Part shown: positions 34,306-43,177 of the stretch, piece by piece
Position numbering within the stretch: the first letter of the stretch is position 1
Layout of the letters: each line of letters opens with the position of its first letter
NCBI GenBank assembly: GCA_963754065.1
Contig: CAVWFH010000027.1
Span: forward strand, 1 to 64,000
DNA: 64,000 nt
DNA from: JALORV01 sp963754065
GTDB lineage: Bacteria; Pseudomonadota; Gammaproteobacteria; Burkholderiales; Burkholderiaceae_F
Direction of reading: 5' to 3'
The notes under the pieces: generated by a model
What the model saw: only the letters and a program-made list of their open reading frames with translations
What the model was told of the DNA's origin: nothing
The model's database searches: none
Made by a program: the position numbers and the translations under genes

Positions 34306-37167
34306 TCAGGACGGGCGATCCTGCGCACCGCGCGTTTCAACCTGCACCAGGGGACCTGTATCCAGTGGCGGCAGGACAGGGCGCTCACGCGGTACCCGTT
34401 GCGGGCGCGGCTCGGTCGCCATGCGGGTGCGCGTGTGCTCCAGCTTGGCGGGCTCGGTCTGCACCAGCGTTAGTCCGGCCATTTGCAGTACGGACTCGAG
34501 CTGCTCGACCGGCATTGGCGCAGTCGCTGCCATCGGCAACGAATACGTTGTTGGCACCACGATCAACTGCGGAGTAACCGCGGCAACTTCGCGATGCACC
34601 ACCGACGTGACTTCGCGTGGCGTTTCCTGATCGCCGGGCTCATGGAGTGTCGACTTGGCCTCGCCCGATGTCACCACGGTCTCCGGCTGCGCAACGGCGC
34701 TGCCGTTGCCTGCCGGCACTGCGATGGCCGTGCTGGGCATGACGGCTTCCTCGACGGACTCCGGCACGGTGTGCGCCGCCGGTGCGAGGTCTTCGTCGAT
34801 GTCGCGTTCCGCGCTTTCCACGTCAGCAGTCGACTCGCCCTCGCCGCCACGACCACCCCGCCCGCGACGGCGTCGACGCCGCTTGCCGCGACGCTCATCC
34901 GATGTCGCGTCGGCAGTGGCCGCATCCGGCGTGACCAATGAGGCACTTGCCGGAGCCGCGCTGGCTTCGGGCGCCGCAGTGGCTGCTGCAACCGGAGCGA
35001 GCGTGACGTCCTCGAGCGGTGCCGGCTTGCCTTTGCGCTCGCCGCGGCGTTCCTGTGGCTTGCGCCCTTCGCGCTCGGGTTGCTCTCGTGCCGTCGCGCT
35101 TTCGTCGCGCGCAGGCCGTGCCTCGCGCTCGGGTCGACGAGTTTCGCCGCCCTGCCGCTCCGTGCGCTTTTCGCCACGGTGGGCGTCCTTGCGTTCGCCT
35201 CGCTTGTCGTCGCGCCGGCCATCGCGCCGATCCCGGTCATGGCCGCGACGCCGGTCACCCCGGGCCTCGGATTCGCGCGGTGGCCGTGGCGCGACGGGAG
35301 GCGGCGTTACTTTCGGCGGTGCGGATTCGGCGGTCGCTTCACCCGCGAAGAATGCGACGATGCGACCCCACAGACCGCGGTGCGGCCGCTCGTCCGCATG
35401 GAGGGCCGGAACAGCCACCGGAACCGGCGGCGCGACGATCGGCGCAGGGGTTTCGGGCACGATGCCCTTGACGACCGCCTCCTGCTTCGGGCGTCCACGC
35501 TCTTCTTCGGGCTTGCCGCGCGTGTAGGGTGTGTCGGTGCTGGGCGCCAGTTCGGCGGCCCGTTCGAAGCTGGCCTTGACATCGTCCAGCCGTGGGTCGT
35601 CGTGGCGCAGGCGTTCGACGTGATAGTGCGGTGTGTCGAGAAACTTGTTGGGGATCAGCACGATCGACACGCGCAGCCGCGCTTCCAGCTTGGCGATGTC
35701 GCCGCGCTTCTCGTTGAGCAGGAACGCAGCGACCTCGACGGGCACCTGGGCGTGCACGGCGGCCGTGCTTTCCTTCATCGCTTCTTCCTGCAGGATGCGC
35801 AGGATGTGCAACGCAGAGCTCTCCGTGTCGCGGATCACGCCGACCCCGTTGCAACGCGGGCAGGTGACGTGGCTGCCCTCGTTCAGCGCAGGACGCAGCC
35901 GCTGGCGTGACAGTTCCATCAGGCCAAAGCGCGAAATCTTGCCCATCTGCACGCGGGCGCGGTCGTAGTGCAGCGCGTCCTTCAGCCGGTTCTCGACCGC
36001 CTTCTGGTTCTTCGACTCCTCCATGTCGATGAAGTCGATGACGATCAGTCCGCCCAGGTCGCGCAGGCGCAGCTGGCGCGCGACTTCGTCGGCCGCTTCA
36101 AGATTCGTGCGGGTCGCCGTTTCCTCGATGTCGGAGCCCTTGGTGGCTCGGGCCGAGTTCACGTCGACCGCCACCAGCGCCTCGGTGTGGTCGACGACGA
36201 TGGCGCCGCCGGAGGGCAGGGGGACCTGGCGCGAATAGGCGGTCTCGATCTGGTGCTCGATCTGGAAACGCGAGAACAGCGGCACGTCGTCCTTGTACCG
36301 CTTGACTCGCGATACGTTGTCCGGCATCACGTGCGCCATGAACTGGCGCGCCTGTTCGTAGATGTCGTCGGTGTCGACCAGGATCTCGCCGATCTCCGGA
36401 TGGAAGTAATCGCGGATCGCGCGGATGACGAGGTTCGACTCCTCGACGATCAGGAAGGGCGCAGGGTTGGCCCGCTTGAGCCGCTGGCCGTCGGGACCCG
36501 CGCTGCTGTCTACGTAGGACGTCACCTTCTTGCCCGGGCTGTCCGGATCGTCGACCGACAATTCGTACTGCGGCTTGGCGGCGCCTTCGACCGCATGCCA
36601 CAGCTTCAGGAGGTAGTTCAGGTCCCACTGGAGCTCCTCGGCCGTGCGGCCGATGCCCGCGGTGCGCGCAATGATCGACATGCCCGCCGGAAGCTCGAGC
36701 TTGTCCATGGTGTCGCGCAGTTCCTGCCGGTCTTCGCCCTCGATTCGGCGTGAAACACCACCGCCGCGCGGGTTGTTCGGCATCAGCACCAGATAGCGGC
36801 CCGCCAGCGAGATGAAGGTGGTGAGTGCGGCGCCCTTGTTGCCACGCTCTTCCTTCTCGATCTGGACCAGCAGTTCCTGGCCTTCGCGCAGCGCTTCCTT
36901 GATGCTGGCGCTGCGGACGTCGACGCCTTCGCGGAAATAGGATCGGGAGACTTCCTTGAACGGCAGGAAGCCGTGGCGTTCCTCACCGTAGTCGACGAAA
37001 CACGCTTCGAGGCTGGGCTCGACCCGCGTGATCACGCCTTTGTAGATGTTCGACTTCCGCTGCTCGCGGCCCGCGGTCTCGATGTCGATGTCGACCAGCC
37101 GTTGGCCGTCGACGATGCCCACGCGCAGTTCCTCTGCATGCGTGGCGTTGAAGAGCATGCGTTTCAT
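34306..37167 (-). CDS. rne: Ribonuclease E
   Basis: A 953-residue RNase E. The N-terminal catalytic half shows MKRMLFNATHAEELRVGIVD, the S1 domain (SNIYKGVITRVEPSLEACFVDYG), the 5' sensor/RNase H region and the DNase-like catalytic block with DVNSARATKG and IDFIDMEESKNQ. These carry the two Mg-binding Asp. The zinc link is CPRCNG. From about residue 570 the protein becomes a disordered Arg/Pro/Ala-rich scaffold for degradosome partners and RNA. The start is ATG at 37167, 5 bases after AAGGAG; a GTG six bases upstream would lie on the ribosome site. RNase E initiates mRNA decay and processes rRNA and tRNA. Confidence 0.96.
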   Translation of the reverse strand: MKRMLFNATHAEELRVGIVDGQRLVDIDIETAGREQRKSNIYKGVITRVEPSLEACFVDYGEERHGFLPFKEVSRSYFREGVDVRSASIKEALREGQELLVQIEKEERGNKGAALTTFISLAGRYLVLMPNNPRGGGVSRRIEGEDRQELRDTMDKLELPAGMSIIARTAGIGRTAEELQWDLNYLLKLWHAVEGAAKPQYELSVDDPDSPGKKVTSYVDSSAGPDGQRLKRANPAPFLIVEESNLVIRAIRDYFHPEIGEILVDTDDIYEQARQFMAHVMPDNVSRVKRYKDDVPLFSRFQIEHQIETAYSRQVPLPSGGAIVVDHTEALVAVDVNSARATKGSDIEETATRTNLEAADEVARQLRLRDLGGLIVIDFIDMEESKNQKAVENRLKDALHYDRARVQMGKISRFGLMELSRQRLRPALNEGSHVTCPRCNGVGVIRDTESSALHILRILQEEAMKESTAAVHAQVPVEVAAFLLNEKRGDIAKLEARLRVSIVLIPNKFLDTPHYHVERLRHDDPRLDDVKASFERAAELAPSTDTPYTRGKPEEERGRPKQEAVVKGIVPETPAPIVAPPVPVAVPALHADERPHRGLWGRIVAFFAGEATAESAPPKVTPPPVAPRPPRESEARGDRRRGHDRDRRDGRRDDKRGERKDAHRGEKRTERQGGETRRPEREARPARDESATAREQPEREGRKPQERRGERKGKPAPLEDVTLAPVAAATAAPEASAAPASASLVTPDAATADATSDERRGKRRRRRRGRGGRGGEGESTADVESAERDIDEDLAPAAHTVPESVEEAVMPSTAIAVPAGNGSAVAQPETVVTSGEAKSTLHEPGDQETPREVTSVVHREVAAVTPQLIVVPTTYSLPMAATAPMPVEQLESVLQMAGLTLVQTEPAKLEHTRTRMATEPRPQRVPRERPVLPPLDTGPLVQVETRGAQDRPS

Positions 37168-37803
37168 CAGCACTCCTTGCGCCTTCTCAGGGGCGCTTCA
37201 AGGTGCCGGAACGGACGGGCGGGAGGGCCCCGAGATTCAGGTTGTGCGGTCGACGCGGCGACGCACAGCAACGACCGCGCAAGGCGGCCTTCCGGATTCC
37301 TGGCCGACTGCGCGCGCCGTCCCGGCCGCACCGATATCGGGCGACCTGAGCGGGAGGGAAGGCACAGTTGGCATGACTAGCAGGGCTCCGAAACTCTGTT
37401 CTCGAGATCTCGCGGCGCCTGGCGCCGCGCTCAGTTCCACACGTTCATTCCGGCGAGGACCCGCAAAACGCGGGTCCACGCAGTCGGCGAAGGCCGCCGC
37501 AGCCGCCTTCCGGCGACCTCACTGCGAATTCAAAGAGGCATTCTTGCCTCGAAATCCCGCGCGACAGTACATCCCGCGGGCACCATTGCATTGAATCGTG
37601 GCCTGCAGGCTCCGCGGAGCGGCGACTGCCAACGCTACAATTCTTCGCGTGCGAGGATTTCCGGTCGGCGAACCGGAGTCCGCCTTGCTCTCCCGGGCGC
37701 GCCACACGGGCGCCTACCGGAGCCGCTGGGGCCCCGGGGTCCTCCGGGAGTCCCGAAAAACCTCGACGGCTCAAGTATATGCAAGATGGGCGCTGCCCGT
37801 AAA
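37168..37803 (-). promoter_or_regulatory. Long rne leader with hairpins and candidate promoter
   Basis: About 600 non-coding bases precede rne. A plausible sigma-70 promoter on the minus strand is TTTACG (37803-37798), 18-base spacer, TATACT (37779-37774), giving a 5' UTR near 600 nt. Two strong hairpins lie inside: CGCGGCGCC/GGCGCCGCG at 37411-37429, and GGACCCGC/GCGGGTCC at 37457-37477, whose transcript loop reads GUUUU. In enterobacteria rne is autoregulated through hairpins in its long 5' UTR, one with a U-rich loop that RNase E binds. This leader could work in the same way. I see no open frame of quality here. Confidence 0.5.
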
Positions 37804-37842
37804 ACCGGAATGCGGCAGGAAGCCGGCGCACCGCCGCGGCAA

Positions 37843-38820
37843 ATGTCCGAAGGCGTCGCGGCCGATCGTGTGAGCCACGTGCGCGTCAGCGCCGATTACG
37901 CCGGCCAGCGCCTCGACAACTTTCTGATCCGCCTGGCGAAGGGTGTTCCCAAAAGCCATGTGTACCGGATCGTCCGCAGTGGGGAAGTGCGGGTGAACAA
38001 GGGGCGCGTGGCCGCCGACTACCGCGTTCAGGAGGGCGACGACATTCGGGTGCCGCCGTTGCGCGTCGCGCAGCCGGGCGATGCCCCGCGAGTTGCCGTG
38101 GCCCCGGCGCTGATGCCGCCGATCCTGTACGAAGACAGCGACCTGGTCGTGATCGACAAGCCGGCCGGGGTCGCGGCCCACGGTGGCAGCGGCATTGCGC
38201 ACGGGATCATCGAGCGTGTGCGCGCCGCACGTCCGAACCAGGCTTTCCTCGAACTGGCGCATCGCCTGGATCGCGAAACCTCAGGCATCCTGATGCTGGC
38301 GAAGTCCCGTCGCGCTTTGCTCTCATTGCACGAACAACTGCGCGAAGGACAGATCGACAAACGCTACCTGGTGCTGGTGGCCGGCGACTGGGTCAATGAT
38401 CGCCAGCATGTGCGGCTCGCATTGACGAAGTACGTCAACAAGGGAGGAGAGCGTCGGGTTGCGGTCGATCCGGAGGGGATGGCGTCGCACACGATCTTCA
38501 AGCTCAAGGAGCGGCTTGGAGGATTCTCATTGCTCGAGGCGGAGCTCAAGACGGGACGCACGCACCAGATTCGGGTCCATCTGGCTCACCTGGGATTTCC
38601 CATCGTCGGCGACGACAAGTACGGTGACTTTGAGCTCAACCGGCGCATGGCGCGTGGCGAGTACGGAGCGCGCCTCGGGCGCATGTTCCTCCATGCCTGC
38701 GCAACGCGCCTGGCTCATCCTGTCTCCGGGGAGTCGCTGGCTCTGCTGGCTGCGTTACCGTCCGATTGCAGCGCAATAGTGAAAGCATTGAAGTCAAGCC
38801 CCCATGCCACGAGCCTTTGA
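37843..38820 (+). CDS. rluC: 23S rRNA pseudouridine synthase RluC
   Basis: A pseudouridine synthase of about 325 residues, divergent from rne as in most proteobacteria. An S4 RNA-binding domain (VSADYAGQRLDNFLIRLAKG with SGEVRVNKGRV) precedes the catalytic domain with AHRLDRETSGILMLAKS, which holds the catalytic Asp, and LKTGRTHQIRVHLAHLGFPIVGDDKYG. RluC modifies U955, U2504 and U2580 (E. coli numbering) of 23S rRNA. ATG at 37843 fits the family N-terminus best; ATG at 37810 is an alternative. The end overlaps gph by 17 bases. Confidence 0.94.
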   Translation: MSEGVAADRVSHVRVSADYAGQRLDNFLIRLAKGVPKSHVYRIVRSGEVRVNKGRVAADYRVQEGDDIRVPPLRVAQPGDAPRVAVAPALMPPILYEDSDLVVIDKPAGVAAHGGSGIAHGIIERVRAARPNQAFLELAHRLDRETSGILMLAKSRRALLSLHEQLREGQIDKRYLVLVAGDWVNDRQHVRLALTKYVNKGGERRVAVDPEGMASHTIFKLKERLGGFSLLEAELKTGRTHQIRVHLAHLGFPIVGDDKYGDFELNRRMARGEYGARLGRMFLHACATRLAHPVSGESLALLAALPSDCSAIVKALKSSPHATSL

Positions 38821-39460
38821 TCTGGTGGTTTTCGACTGGGACGGAACCGTGGTGGACTCGACCGCGATGATCGCCCGTTCCATTCAGAAAGCCGCCGCGG
38901 ACCTCGACCTGACCATTCCATCGCTGGAGCAGGCGAGCCATGTGATCGGGCTCGGTCTGAAGGACGCATTGGCCGGCGCCGTTCCCGATCTGGCAGCGAA
39001 TCGAATCGACGAGTTCAGCGACCGCTACCGGCACCACTATTTTGCCGGCGAGCCCGACATTGTCCTGTTCGACGGAATCCGTGAACTGCTGGTCGGCCTG
39101 GCAGAAGTCGGTGCACAACTGGCTGTGGCCACCGGCAAGAGCCGACGGGGTCTCGACCGGGCGTTCGATGCGACCGGGCTGGGAGTGTTCTTTGCGTCAT
39201 CGCGCTGCGCCGACGAGACGCATCCAAAGCCGCATCCGGCGATGCTGCTCGAACTCGTGGAAGAACTCGCCGTACCTTCGGCTCGTACTGTGATGATCGG
39301 CGACACGACCCACGATCTCGCCATGGCGCGCTCCGCGGGTACCGCGTCGATCGGGGTCACCTACGGCGCCCACCCGCGCGAACAACTGGCTTCGTATGAA
39401 CCGCTGGGACTCGCGACGTCGGTCGCGGACCTCCGCCGATGGCTGCTGGCGACGCGCTAA
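38804..39460 (+). CDS. gph: HAD-IA family hydrolase (phosphoglycolate phosphatase-like)
   Basis: A 218-residue HAD hydrolase. Motif I is VVFDWDGTVVDS with the nucleophile Asp and the general acid Asp; motif II VATGKSRRGL; motif III KPHPAM; motif IV VMIGDTTHDLAMARSAG. The cap is the helical C1 type. Placement after rluC is a conserved betaproteobacterial arrangement where this gene is usually called gph-like. The substrate is not certain, as HAD enzymes of this size vary widely. It overlaps both neighbours, so the three genes are co-translated. Confidence 0.88.
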   Translation: MPRAFDLVVFDWDGTVVDSTAMIARSIQKAAADLDLTIPSLEQASHVIGLGLKDALAGAVPDLAANRIDEFSDRYRHHYFAGEPDIVLFDGIRELLVGLAEVGAQLAVATGKSRRGLDRAFDATGLGVFFASSRCADETHPKPHPAMLLELVEELAVPSARTVMIGDTTHDLAMARSAGTASIGVTYGAHPREQLASYEPLGLATSVADLRRWLLATR

Positions 39461-39825
39461 TCCCCATCTGTTCTTCCGACGTACTGGAGGAGGGCGCGCG
39501 CGGCGTTCGCTTTGAAGTCAACTTCCGAGGGGAGCGGGCACCGGCCTTTGTCGTACGTCATCGTGGAATGGCGGTGGCCTACCTCAATCGGTGCGCACAT
39601 GTTTCGATGGAGCTCGACTGGCAGCCGGGCGAATTCTTCGAGCCCGATGCGGAGTTCCTGATTTGCGCAACCCATGGGGCCCTGTACGACCCGGCCACCG
39701 GGGCGTGTCGTGGTGGCGCCTGTGTCGGGCATGGCGGACTTCGGCCCATCACCGTCGTCGAACGCGCAAATACTGTCTGCTGGGAGCCCGATCATCACGC
39801 GCGCCCGCTGGAAGACGGTCGCTAG
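39439..39825 (+). CDS. Rieske [2Fe-2S] domain protein
   Basis: A 128-residue ferredoxin-type Rieske protein. The cluster ligands are Cys-x-His in NRCAHVSMELDW and Cys-x2-His in FLICATHGALYDPATGAC, with the usual spacing of about 17-20 residues for the soluble type. No signal or membrane anchor is present. Such proteins act as small electron carriers or redox sensors. The gene starts inside gph and converges with the methyltransferase gene, with a 4-base overlap of their ends. The partner enzyme is not visible in the window. Confidence 0.9.
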   Translation: MAAGDALIPICSSDVLEEGARGVRFEVNFRGERAPAFVVRHRGMAVAYLNRCAHVSMELDWQPGEFFEPDAEFLICATHGALYDPATGACRGGACVGHGGLRPITVVERANTVCWEPDHHARPLEDGR

Positions 39826-40523
39826 GCGAGCAGCAGGAACACGGTCGGTCGTCGTTCCACTGGCGGTCGGTGAGCGCGCTTCCAGTCCGCGATCGTGCGG
39901 GTCTGCGCGTACTCCGACGGACCGGTCAGATCAATCGCAACCGACAGGCGCGTGGCCGGAGCGCACGACGCGATGATGGCGTCGTACATCGCAGCGCTGC
40001 GATAGGGCGTCTCGATGAAGAGCTGGGTCTCGCCAAGGCGCGAGTCGCGCTCCAGGGCGACCAGGCATCGGGATCGGTCGTTGGCGGGAACCGGCAGGTA
40101 ACCGTGAAAGCGAAATCGCTGGCCGTTCAGCCCGGAGGCCATCAGCGCAAGCAGCAGCGACGAGGGACCCACCAGCGGCTGAACACGCAAACCGTGCTGG
40201 TGAGCGGCGGCAACGATCTCCGCACCGGGATCGGCCACGGCCGGGCAGCCGGCCTCGGAGACCAGCGCGCCATCACGACCGGCCAGCAGCGGTTCGAGCC
40301 AGGCCGGGATGGCACTGGGCGGCGGCGCATGACCGATCTCGATGATCTGCAGGTCCCGCATCGGCTGCGGATGACCGATGGCCTTGAGGAAGGCACGGGC
40401 CGACTTGGCGTTCTCTGCCAGAAAGTAGTTCAGGCGGCGGGCGATGGCGATGACCTGGGCTGGCAGGACGGACAGCTCCGAACCCTCGGCGATCGGGCAG
40501 GGCAGCAGGAAGAGCGTTGCCAC
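39822..40523 (-). CDS. SAM-dependent methyltransferase, tetrapyrrole methylase fold (RsmI-like)
   Basis: A 233-residue protein of the TP_methylase family related to RsmI. It begins MATLFLLPCPIAEGS. ENAKSARAFLKAIGHPQPM, LVSEAGCPAVADPGAEIVAAA and PLVGPSSLLLALMASGLNGQRFRFHGYLP (quote: VGPSSLLLALMASGLNGQ) are recognisable fold blocks, and IETPYRSAAMYDAII completes it. RsmI methylates the 2'-O of C1402 in 16S rRNA, but this shorter paralogue next to maf is a separate conserved group, so the exact target is unknown. Three bases separate it from maf. Confidence 0.85.
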   Translation of the reverse strand: MATLFLLPCPIAEGSELSVLPAQVIAIARRLNYFLAENAKSARAFLKAIGHPQPMRDLQIIEIGHAPPPSAIPAWLEPLLAGRDGALVSEAGCPAVADPGAEIVAAAHQHGLRVQPLVGPSSLLLALMASGLNGQRFRFHGYLPVPANDRSRCLVALERDSRLGETQLFIETPYRSAAMYDAIIASCAPATRLSVAIDLTGPSEYAQTRTIADWKRAHRPPVERRPTVFLLLA

Positions 40524-40526
40524 GCC

Positions 40527-41120
40527 TCAGCGCACCGGCAGCACGGCCACGCCCACGGCCGCCAACATGCGGGTGAGTCGAATCAACGGGAGCCCGATCA
40601 GTGCGGTCGGGTCATCGGAGCGCACGCAATCGACCAGTGCGATACCGAGGGATTCGATCTTCGCTGCGCCCGCGCAGTCGTACGGTTCATCGGCTCGAAG
40701 GTAGCTTTCGAGCGCCGCGCGCGGCAAGGAACGCATCGTCACGCGTGTCGGAATACTGTCGACCTGCAAGGCCCCGGGTTCGGGTCCGGCGACCGCCACG
40801 GCGGTATGAAACACCACCTCGCGTCCCTGCATCAGCTCGAGCAGCGCCAGTGCGGGTTCATGCGAGTACGGCTTGCCAAGGGCGGCGCCATCCAGCTCGG
40901 CAACCTGGTCTGATCCGATGACGATCGCTTCGGGGCGGCGCATCTGCACCTCGCGCGCCTTTGCGGCAGCCAATCGAAGTGCCGTTGCGCCGGGGACCTC
41001 ACCTGCGAGCGGTGACTCGTCCACCTGCGGTGCGGTCACTTCGAATGTCAGTCGGAGGCGTCCGAGCAGTTCGCGGCGATAGCGCGATGTCGAGGCGAGT
41101 ACGATGCGTGGCGAAGCCAT
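40527..41120 (-). CDS. yceF: Maf family nucleoside triphosphate pyrophosphatase (YceF type)
   Basis: A 197-residue Maf protein. IVLASTSRYRRELLGRLRL is the N-terminal SxSxxR signature. ESPLAGEVPGATALRLAAAKA and the catalytic-base region VIGSDQVAELDGAALGKP (Asp of SDQ) follow, and YLRADEPYDCAGAAKIESLG is the conserved C-terminal block. Enzymes of the YceF type hydrolyse m7GTP and related modified nucleotides, and so clean up modified NTPs. The gene diverges from yceD with about 55 bases between starts. Confidence 0.93.
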   Translation of the reverse strand: MASPRIVLASTSRYRRELLGRLRLTFEVTAPQVDESPLAGEVPGATALRLAAAKAREVQMRRPEAIVIGSDQVAELDGAALGKPYSHEPALALLELMQGREVVFHTAVAVAGPEPGALQVDSIPTRVTMRSLPRAALESYLRADEPYDCAGAAKIESLGIALVDCVRSDDPTALIGLPLIRLTRMLAAVGVAVLPVR

Positions 41121-41174
41121 AGCGCGCGCAGTGTAGCCGCGCGCTCATGGTTGTCCGGCACTTCGCAACTCGTC

Positions 41175-41717
41175 ATGCCCCCACGTTCCGCTCCGTTCAT
41201 CGATGTGTTCGAACTGGCCCGTGACCACGCCACGATCGAAGGCCATGTGCCGCTGTCAAAGCTGCCCAGGCTCGCGGCTGCGCTTGCCCGGCCGGATGGA
41301 GAACTGCATTACCGGATCCAAGGCCAACGGGACGATCAGGGGCGCCCTGGGGCCCGCATGGACCTGAGCGCCGACCTGGCTCTCGAGTGTCAGCGATGCA
41401 ATCAGCGATTCAACTTTCGGCTCGAGCGCGAAGCCCAATTCCGTTTCGTCGGCAGCGAAGAGGAACTGAATGCGTTGCCGATCGAGGAGGATGAGGTCGA
41501 TGTGATCGTTGGCGAACGCCGGATGGATGTCTCTGCCTGGATCGAGGACGAGGCCATCCTGTCACTGCCACTGGTCCCGCGGCACGAATTGGATGACGTT
41601 GCGTGCCGTCCTGCGGCTGGGCTGGCGGCCATGGAGGCCGAAAGCCAGGACTCGAGCCGGCGGGAGCACCCATTCGCGATCCTTGCGGGCCTGAAGCCGG
41701 GTTCGAAGGCAAGCTAG
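41175..41717 (+). CDS. yceD: 23S rRNA accumulation protein YceD (DUF177)
   Basis: A 180-residue DUF177 protein found upstream of rpmF in most bacteria. It has LECQRCNQRFNFRLE with a CxxC pair, then the acidic stretch EEDEVDVIVGERRMDVSAWIED and ILSLPLVPRHE. The C-terminus ends HPFAILAGLK, the family's typical short tail. Members are needed for normal 23S rRNA levels. ATG at 41175 was chosen over a TTG at 41151. It is probably co-transcribed with rpmF, which also has its own candidate promoter. Confidence 0.92.
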   Translation: MPPRSAPFIDVFELARDHATIEGHVPLSKLPRLAAALARPDGELHYRIQGQRDDQGRPGARMDLSADLALECQRCNQRFNFRLEREAQFRFVGSEEELNALPIEEDEVDVIVGERRMDVSAWIEDEAILSLPLVPRHELDDVACRPAAGLAAMEAESQDSSRREHPFAILAGLKPGSKAS

Positions 41718-41749
41718 GGCGTGGGGTTCCGCCCCGGTACGGTGTCGGG

Positions 41750-41755
41750 TACAAT
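41750..41755 (+). promoter_or_regulatory. Candidate -10 element upstream of rpmF
   Basis: TACAAT at 41750-41755 matches the sigma-70 -10 consensus at five of six positions and lies 28 bases before rpmF. No good -35 is seen at 16-18 bases. The GC hairpin GGGG-TTCCG-CCCC just upstream could end yceD transcription. Confidence 0.4.
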
Positions 41756-41782
41756 TTCCTGTTTTCTTTCGTGGGGTTAGCC

Positions 41783-41965
41783 ATGGCTGTCCAACAAAAC
41801 AAGAAGTCGTCGTCGAAACGCGGAACGCATCGCGCGCACGACTTTCTGACCAATCCGCCGACGGCGATCGAGCCGACGACAGGCGAAGTGCATCGCCGTC
41901 ATCACATCAGCCCGAACGGTGTCTATCGCGGCAAAAAGGTTCTGCAGACCAAGAACGACGAGTAA
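41783..41965 (+). CDS. rpmF: 50S ribosomal protein L32
   Basis: A 60-residue L32. AVQQNKKSSSKRGTHRAHDF is the invariant N-terminus, followed by TNPPTAIEPTTGEVHRRHHIS and NGVYRGKKVLQTKNDE. There are no zinc-binding cysteines, as in the E. coli form. It is a structural protein of the large subunit. The position before plsX links ribosome supply to phospholipid synthesis. Confidence 0.97.
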   Translation: MAVQQNKKSSSKRGTHRAHDFLTNPPTAIEPTTGEVHRRHHISPNGVYRGKKVLQTKNDE

Positions 41966-42084
41966 GCTTTCTCGATCAGCAACCTGATCGGTCCAGCCGT
42001 CGTGCGCGTGCCTTCGCGCGTCGATAACAACTCCCGCATTAGCTTTCCACGGCGCACTGCGTGCGCTGTGGAATCGTTCGCGCG

Positions 42085-43149
42085 GTGAACGTCCGCATCG
42101 CCATCGATTGCATGGGCGGAGATCATGGGATCTCCGTCACCGTGCCCGCGGCCCTTCACTTCCTTGCCGACGAGCCGGATGCCACGCTCCTGCTGGTGGG
42201 TCGCAGTGCAGAAATCGAGCGGGCGATCGGGGCTGCTGCCAAGGGGAGTGCCAGCCAGCGCATCGAGGTCGTGCATGCCGACGAGGTCGTCGAGATGCAT
42301 GATCCTCCGGCAATCGCGCTTCGGAGCAAGCGCAACTCGTCGATGCGCGTCGCAATCAACCTGATCAAGGAAGGTCGTGCCGATGTCGTCGTGAGCGCTG
42401 GCAACACGGGCGCGCTGATGGCCATCTCGCGGTTTGTCCTCAAGACACTTGACGGCATCGACCGTCCGGCAATCGCCGGCGTGATCCCGAACCGCGGCGG
42501 CGGGGGGACGACGATGCTCGACCTGGGAGCGAACGTCGATTGCGGCCCCGACCACCTGCTCCAGTTCGCCGTCCTCGGATCGGCCCTGGTCGCGGCGATC
42601 GAGGAAAAGGATCGCCCGACCGTCGGGCTCCTCAACATCGGCGAGGAAATGATCAAGGGCAACGATATCGTCAAGCAGGCTGCCGAACTACTGCGCGCGA
42701 GCCCGTTGAATTTCTTTGGCAACGTCGAGGGCAACGACATCTACAAGGGCACGACCGACGTCGTGGTCTGCGACGGATTTGTCGGCAATGTCGCGCTCAA
42801 GTCCTCGGAGGGCCTGGCGCACATGCTGGGTGACTTCATGCGCGAGGAATTCACGCGCGATCCGCTTTCCAAGCTGATGGCGCTGGCCGCCTACCCCGTG
42901 CTCAAACGATTCCGGCGTCGCGTCGACCCGCGCCGTTACAACGGCGCAAGCCTGCTGGGGCTGCGCGGGCTTGTGCTGAAGAGCCACGGCTCGGCCGACC
43001 GTCTCGGTTTCGGGTGTGCGTTGCGCCGTGGGTTCGAGGAGGCGCGCCATCGAGTGCTTGAGCGCACGGTGGCCGCCATGCAGCCCTTCGTTGTCCAGCT
43101 CGAACAGATGCACGGCAGTCGACCCGAGGCGGCAGAGACCGACGCATGA
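42085..43149 (+). CDS. plsX: Phosphate acyltransferase PlsX
   Basis: A 354-residue PlsX that converts acyl-ACP and phosphate into acyl-phosphate, the donor for PlsY in phosphatidic acid synthesis. VRIAIDCMGGDHGISVTVPA is the family start, followed by SAGNTGALMAISRFVLKTLDGI (quote: SAGNTGALMAISRFVLKTL), GVIPNRGGGGTTMLDLGANV, NIGEEMIKGNDIVKQA and DGFVGNVALKSSEGLA. GTG at 42085 is the start that fits the family; a GTG 24 bases upstream is possible. It heads the fab cluster, 119 bases after rpmF. Confidence 0.96.
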   Translation: MNVRIAIDCMGGDHGISVTVPAALHFLADEPDATLLLVGRSAEIERAIGAAAKGSASQRIEVVHADEVVEMHDPPAIALRSKRNSSMRVAINLIKEGRADVVVSAGNTGALMAISRFVLKTLDGIDRPAIAGVIPNRGGGGTTMLDLGANVDCGPDHLLQFAVLGSALVAAIEEKDRPTVGLLNIGEEMIKGNDIVKQAAELLRASPLNFFGNVEGNDIYKGTTDVVVCDGFVGNVALKSSEGLAHMLGDFMREEFTRDPLSKLMALAAYPVLKRFRRRVDPRRYNGASLLGLRGLVLKSHGSADRLGFGCALRRGFEEARHRVLERTVAAMQPFVVQLEQMHGSRPEAAETDA

Positions 43150-43177
43150 TGGCGCCGGGCACTTCAAGGACGGGGCT

